Source of the DNA: Vitis vinifera
Lineage: Eukaryota; Streptophyta; Magnoliopsida; Vitales; Vitaceae
Direction: 5' to 3'
Assembly: GCF_030704535.1 (NCBI RefSeq)
Contig: NC_081817.1
Span: 5,648,001-5,712,000, forward strand
DNA length: 64,000 nt
Positions 59,751 through 64,000 of the stretch are shown in pieces (position 1 is the stretch's first letter; every line of letters starts with the position of its first letter). The translations under genes were made by a program, and so were the position numbers. The notes beneath the pieces were generated by a model that saw only the letters and a program-made list of their open reading frames with translations, had not been told where the DNA came from and ran no database searches.

Positions 59751-62700
59751 ATGGCAGAGGAAGCAGGAAAGGCGTCTGGAATAGAAAAGTTTGATGGCAC
59801 AGACTTTGCGTATTGGAGGATGCAGATTGAAGATTATCTCTATGGGAGGAAATTGCATCTGCCTCTTTTGGGGACAAAACCTGAGAGTATGAAGGCTGAG
59901 GAATGGGCGCTTTTTGACAGACAGGTTCTAGGAGTTATTAGGTTAACTCTGTCTAGGTCTGTTGCACACAATGTTGTAAAGGAGAAGACCACAGCAGATC
60001 TGATGAAGGCTTTGTCCGGTATGTATGAAAAGCCATCCGCAAACAATAAGGTGCATCTGATGAATAAATTGTTCAATTTGAAGATGGCAGAGAATGCATC
60101 AGTAGCACAACATCTGAATGAATTTAATACAATCACAAATCAATTGTCGTCTGTAGAAATTGATTTTGATGATGAGATTCGTGCTCTGATTGTCTTGGCT
60201 TCTTTGCCAAACAGTTGGGAGGCAATGAGGATGGCAGTAAGCAATTCTACAGGAAAGGAAAAGCTCAAGTACAATGATATACGAGATTTAATTCTGGCTG
60301 AGGAGATTCGCCGAAGAGATGCAGGTGAAACCTCAGGATCTGGTTCTGCCCTAAACCTTGAGACAAGAGGCAGAGGTAATAACAGAAATTCAAATCAGGG
60401 TAGATCAAATTCCAGAAATTCTAATCGGAACAGAAGCAAATCTAGATCAGGCCAACAAATACAATGCTGGAATTGTGGGAAAACAGGCCACTTTAAAAGG
60501 CAATGCAAAAGCCCTAAGAAGAAGAATGAAGATGATTCTGCTAATGCTGTAACAGAAGAGGTACAGGATGCATTACTTCTTGCAGTAGATAGTCCACTTG
60601 ATGATTGGGTTTTGGATTCAGGAGCTTCGTTTCATACCACTCCACACCGAGAAATCATACAGAATTATGTTGCAGGTGATTTTGGTAAGGTGTATTTGGC
60701 TGATGGTTCAGCCTTGGATGTTGTGGGTCTGGGAGAGGTCCGGATATCATTGCCCAATGGGTCTGTTTGGTTACTGGAGAAGGTTCGACATATTCCTGAC
60801 CTGAAGAGGAATCTGATTTCTGTTGGACAACTTGATGATGAAGGACATGCAATACTATTTGTTGGTGGTACTTGGAAGGTTACAAAGGGAGCTAGGGTAT
60901 TGGCTCGTGGAAAGAAGACTGGCACTCTGTATATGACCTCATGTCCAAGAGACACAATTGCAGTTGCTGATGCAAGTACTGATACAAGCCTATGGCACCG
61001 CAGACTTGGTCACATGAGTGAGAAAGAGATGAAGATGTTGCTGTCAAAAGGAAAACTACCAGAATTGAAGTCCATTGATTTTGACATGTGTGAAAGTTGC
61101 ATCTTAGGAAAGCAAAAAAAGGTGAGCTTCTTGAAAACTGGAAGGACACCGAAGGCTGAAAAATTGGAACTAGTACACACTGATTTGTGGGGGCCTTCTC
61201 CGGTTGCATCCCTAGGAGGTTCAAGGTACTACATCACATTTATTGATGACTCAAGTAGAAAGGTATGGGTTTATTTTCTGAAAAATAAATCTGATGTATT
61301 TGTAACTTTTAAGAAGTGGAAGGTCATGGTTGAGACAGAAACAGGTTTGAAAGTAAAATGTTTGAGGTCAGATAATGGAGGAGAGTACATAGATGGAGGA
61401 TTCAGTGAGTATTGTGCTGCACAAGGAATTAGGATGGAGAAGACCATTCCTGGGACACCACAGCAGAATGGTGTGGCTGAGCGCATGAATAGAACTCTCA
61501 ATGAGCGTGCTAGAAGTATGAGGTTGCATGCTGAACTACCAAAAACTTTTTGGGCTAATGCTGTTAGCACTGCAGCTTACCTGATAAACCGAGGACCATC
61601 AGTTCCCATGGAGTTCAGACTTCCTGAGGAGGTTTGGAGCGGTAAAGAGGTGAAGTTTTCACATTTAAAAGTTTTTGGTTGTGTTTCTTATGTTCATATT
61701 GATTCTGATGCTCGTAGTAAACTTGATGCAAAGTCAAAAATATGTTTTTTCATTGGCTATGGTGATGAGAAATTTGGCTATAGGTTTTGGGATGAACAAA
61801 ACAGGAAAATCATCAGAAGTAGAAATGTGATATTTAATGAACAGGTTATGTACAAGGATAGGTCAACTGTAACGTCAGATGTTACAGAGATAGATCAAAA
61901 GAAATCTTAGTTTGTCAACTTAGATGAATTGACTGAAAGTACTGTCCAAAAAGGGGGTGAAGAAGATAAGGAGAATGTAAATTCACAGGTAGATCTGAGT
62001 ACACCTATAGTTGAAGTTCGCAGATCTTCTAGGAACACTAGACCTCCGCAGCGTTATTCACCTGTTTTAAATTATCTCCTGTTGACTGATGGTGGTGAGC
62101 CAGAGTGTTATGATGAAGCCTTGCAAGATGAGAATTCAAGCAAGTGGGAGTTAGCCATGAAGGATGAGATGGATTCCCTGTTGGGGAATCAGACATGGCA
62201 ACTGACTGAATTGCCAGTAGGAAAGAAGGCTTTGCACAACAAGTGGGTATACAGAATAAAGAATGAGCATGATGGTAGCAAACGTTACAAGGCCAGATTA
62301 GTTGTTAAAGGGTTCCAGCAGAAGGAGGGCATTGACTACACAGAGATATTTTCTCCAGTTGTGAAGATGTCAACAATTAGACTTGTACTTGGAATGGTGG
62401 CCGCAGAAAACTTACATCTTGAGCAGTTAGATGTGAAGACAGCATTCCTTCATGGTGACTTGGAGGAAGACCTTTACATGATTCAACCAGAAGGGTTCAT
62501 TGTTCAGGGACAAGAGAATCTAGTCTGCAAACTGAGAAAGAGCTTGTATGGCCTTAAACAAGCTCCTAGACAGTGGTACAAGAAGTTTGACAATTTTATG
62601 CATAGAATTGGGTTCAAGAGATGTGAAGCTGATCATTGTTGTTATGTTAAGTCCTTTGACAATTCTTATATCATATTACTATTGTATGTGGATGATATGC

Positions 62701-63647
62701 TTATTGCAGGGTCTGACATTGAGAAGATTAATAATCTGAAGAAGCAATTGTCCAAACAGTTTGCAATGAAGGATTTGGGAACTGCAAAGCAAATCCTTGG
62801 TATGAGAATCATTAGAGACAAGGCTAATGGTACATTGAAGCTTTCACAGTCAGAGTATGTGAAGAAAGTTCTCAGCAGGTTCAACATGAATGAAGCTAAA
62901 CCAGTGAGCACACCCTTGGGTAGTCATTTCAAACTAAGCAAAGAACAGTCACCAAAGACAGAAGAAGAAAGGGACTATATGAGCAAGGTGCCCTATGCCT
63001 CAGCTATTGGCAGCTTGATGTATGCTATGGTGTGTACAAGACCAGACATTGCACATGCAGTGGGAGTTGTGAGCAGATTCATGAGTAAGCCTGGAAAGCA
63101 GCATTGGGAGGCAGTGAAGTGGATTTTAAGATATTTGAAGGGTTCATTAGATACATGTCTTTGCTTCACAGGTGCAAGTTTGAAACTGCAGGGTTATGTA
63201 GATGCTGATTTTGCTGGTGATATTGATAGTAGAAAGAGTACTACTGGGTTTGTTTTTACTCTAGGTGGTACAGCTATATCATGGACTTCAAATCTACAGA
63301 AGATTGTTACTTTGTCTACTACAGAAGCTGAGTATGTTGCAGCAACTGAAGCTGGAAAGGAGATGATTTGGCTACATGGTTTCTTAGATGAATTGGGTAA
63401 GAAGCAGGAGATGGGCATTCTACACAGTGACAGTCAGAGTGCAATTTTTCTTGCCAAAAATTCGGCTTTTCATTCAAAGTCGAAACATATACAAACAAAA
63501 TACCACTTTATCCGTTATCTTGTTGAGGATAAACTGGTAATACTTGAGAAGATTTGTGGATCTAAGAACCCTGCAGACATGTTGACTAAGGGTGTCACTA
63601 TTGAGAAGTTGAAGCTGTGCGCAGCTTCAATTGGTCTTCTAGCTTGA
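59751..63647 (+). pseudogene. Copia gag-pol polyprotein interrupted by one in-frame stop
   Basis: The first ATG is at 59751; a GTG nine bases upstream is in frame but not a likely start. In order: GAG with KFDGTDFAYW and PNSWEAM; zinc knuckle CWNCGKTGHFKRQC (from 60465); protease active site LDSGASFH (60612); integrase HHCC start HRRLGHMS (60996) and DDE core segments HTDLWGP, LRSDNGGEY and NGVAERMNRTL. A TAG at 61908-61910 then ends the first half. The same frame continues at once with the reverse transcriptase (KARLVVKGF, YVDDM at 62685) and RNase H (DADFAGD, KHIQTKYHF), ending at 63645-63647. No frameshift is present, so the stop is a single-base lesion. The TAG context (TCT TAG TTT) does not look like a known read-through signal. 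This copy should make only GAG, protease and integrase. Confidence 0.93.
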
Positions 63648-63727
63648 GGACAGGAGGATGAGTTGTAGGGATGAGAGATCGTTTCTTGGAGGATAGCGGT
63701 TTGATGTTGGTGATTGGACTAGTCTCC

Positions 63728-63739
63728 AAGTGGGAGATT
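63728..63739 (+). other. Polypurine tract of the copia element
   Basis: AAGTGGGAGATT directly before the 3' LTR, the usual plus-strand primer position. Confidence 0.85.
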
Positions 63740-64000
63740 TGTTGGGCTTTGTGGAGCCTAGTTTTGTTTGATCCGGTTTGACAACCCGACCCGAATAATA
63801 TTGCATGGCCTTTTTAATGGGAGATTTATTGAGGTCTGTTGGGCCCGTTTAGCCCATTGTGGAACCACCTTTTGTAATTAGGGTTTTTAGTATGATAGGG
63901 TTGTCATGCTATATATATATAGAGAATATTGTAGCCGCCTAGTTGTACTCTGTATTCTTCCCTGATAATAGTGATATCCCTACAACTCCGTGGACGTAGG
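63740..64000 (+). repeat. 3' LTR of the copia element (first 261 bp)
   Basis: Identical to the first 261 bp of the 5' LTR except T for C in TAATAGTGAT near 63970; the remainder lies beyond the window. Confidence 0.93.

Larger units (their letters stand above)
59335..64000 (+). mobile_element. Ty1/copia LTR retrotransposon (Tork/Tnt1-like), 3' LTR cut by the window edge
   Basis: A full-layout element: 5' LTR, tRNA primer site, a gag-pol reading frame in copia order (GAG, protease, integrase, reverse transcriptase, RNase H), polypurine tract and 3' LTR. The 261 bp of 3' LTR present differ from the 5' LTR at one base, so insertion is recent. The five bases before the 5' LTR are ATACC; the matching duplication would lie beyond 64000. 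The integrase and core sequence resemble tobacco Tnt1, placing it in the Tork lineage by inference. It is the only plus-strand gene-bearing unit in the window. Confidence 0.95.

Noticed and set aside
1..64000. CRISPR arrays, bacterial operons or prophage
   Set aside because: The window is plant nuclear DNA with introns and plant retroelements; regular repeats present are microsatellites, tandem duplications or LTR motifs.

Overview
The window is nuclear DNA of a eudicot plant, and the proteins look most like those of grapevine (Vitis); the species call is inference from remembered homologues, not a search. Evidence for a plant nucleus: a PIP2 aquaporin split by three GT-AG introns, a WPP-domain-associated protein, a plant-type decapping enzyme DCP2 in eight exons, a cytosolic ribosomal protein L12, Ty1/copia, LINE and SINE sequences, a decayed fragment of plastid 16S rRNA, and very AT-rich intergenic DNA.

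Layout. 1-3.2 kb: degenerate repeats that also form the inside of intron 1 of a PDI gene running off the left edge. 3.2-3.7 kb: first coding exon of that PDI (PDIL1-4-like). 4.7-5.0 kb: plastid 16S rRNA fragment. 5.4-11.5 kb: WPP-domain-associated protein, four coding exons plus a probable 5' UTR exon. 12.4-13.4 kb: intronless, GC-rich monoacylglycerol-lipase-type hydrolase. 13.5-27 kb: a gene desert holding a 156-bp tandem repeat, a complete solo LTR with its target-site duplication, and a TRIM-like tandem array. 27.1-30.7 kb: a small two-exon Cys-rich-tail protein. 31.6-31.8 kb: a possible 50-residue secreted peptide. 34.7-37.2 kb: PIP2 aquaporin. 37.5-46.2 kb: another gene-poor stretch. 46.2-46.7 kb: RPL12. 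47.9-57.8 kb: DCP2, with LINE, SINE and duplicated DNA in its introns. 59.3 kb to the right edge: a young copia element whose 3' LTR is cut by the window end.

Every host gene I could support lies on the minus strand. They belong to unrelated housekeeping or physiological pathways (ER folding, nuclear-envelope/Golgi coiled coil, lipid or ester hydrolysis, water transport, translation, mRNA decay), so this is an ordinary plant gene neighbourhood and not an operon or cluster. The only plus-strand coding sequence is the copia element.

I found no convincing new multi-gene system. The items most worth a second look are the three-copy internal repeat in the WPP-associated protein, the Cys-rich-tail protein with a 20-nt last coding exon after a 3.3-kb intron, the possible secreted peptide, the copia element broken by one in-frame stop, the 28-bp duplication around a tiny retro-insertion, and the plastid rRNA fragment.
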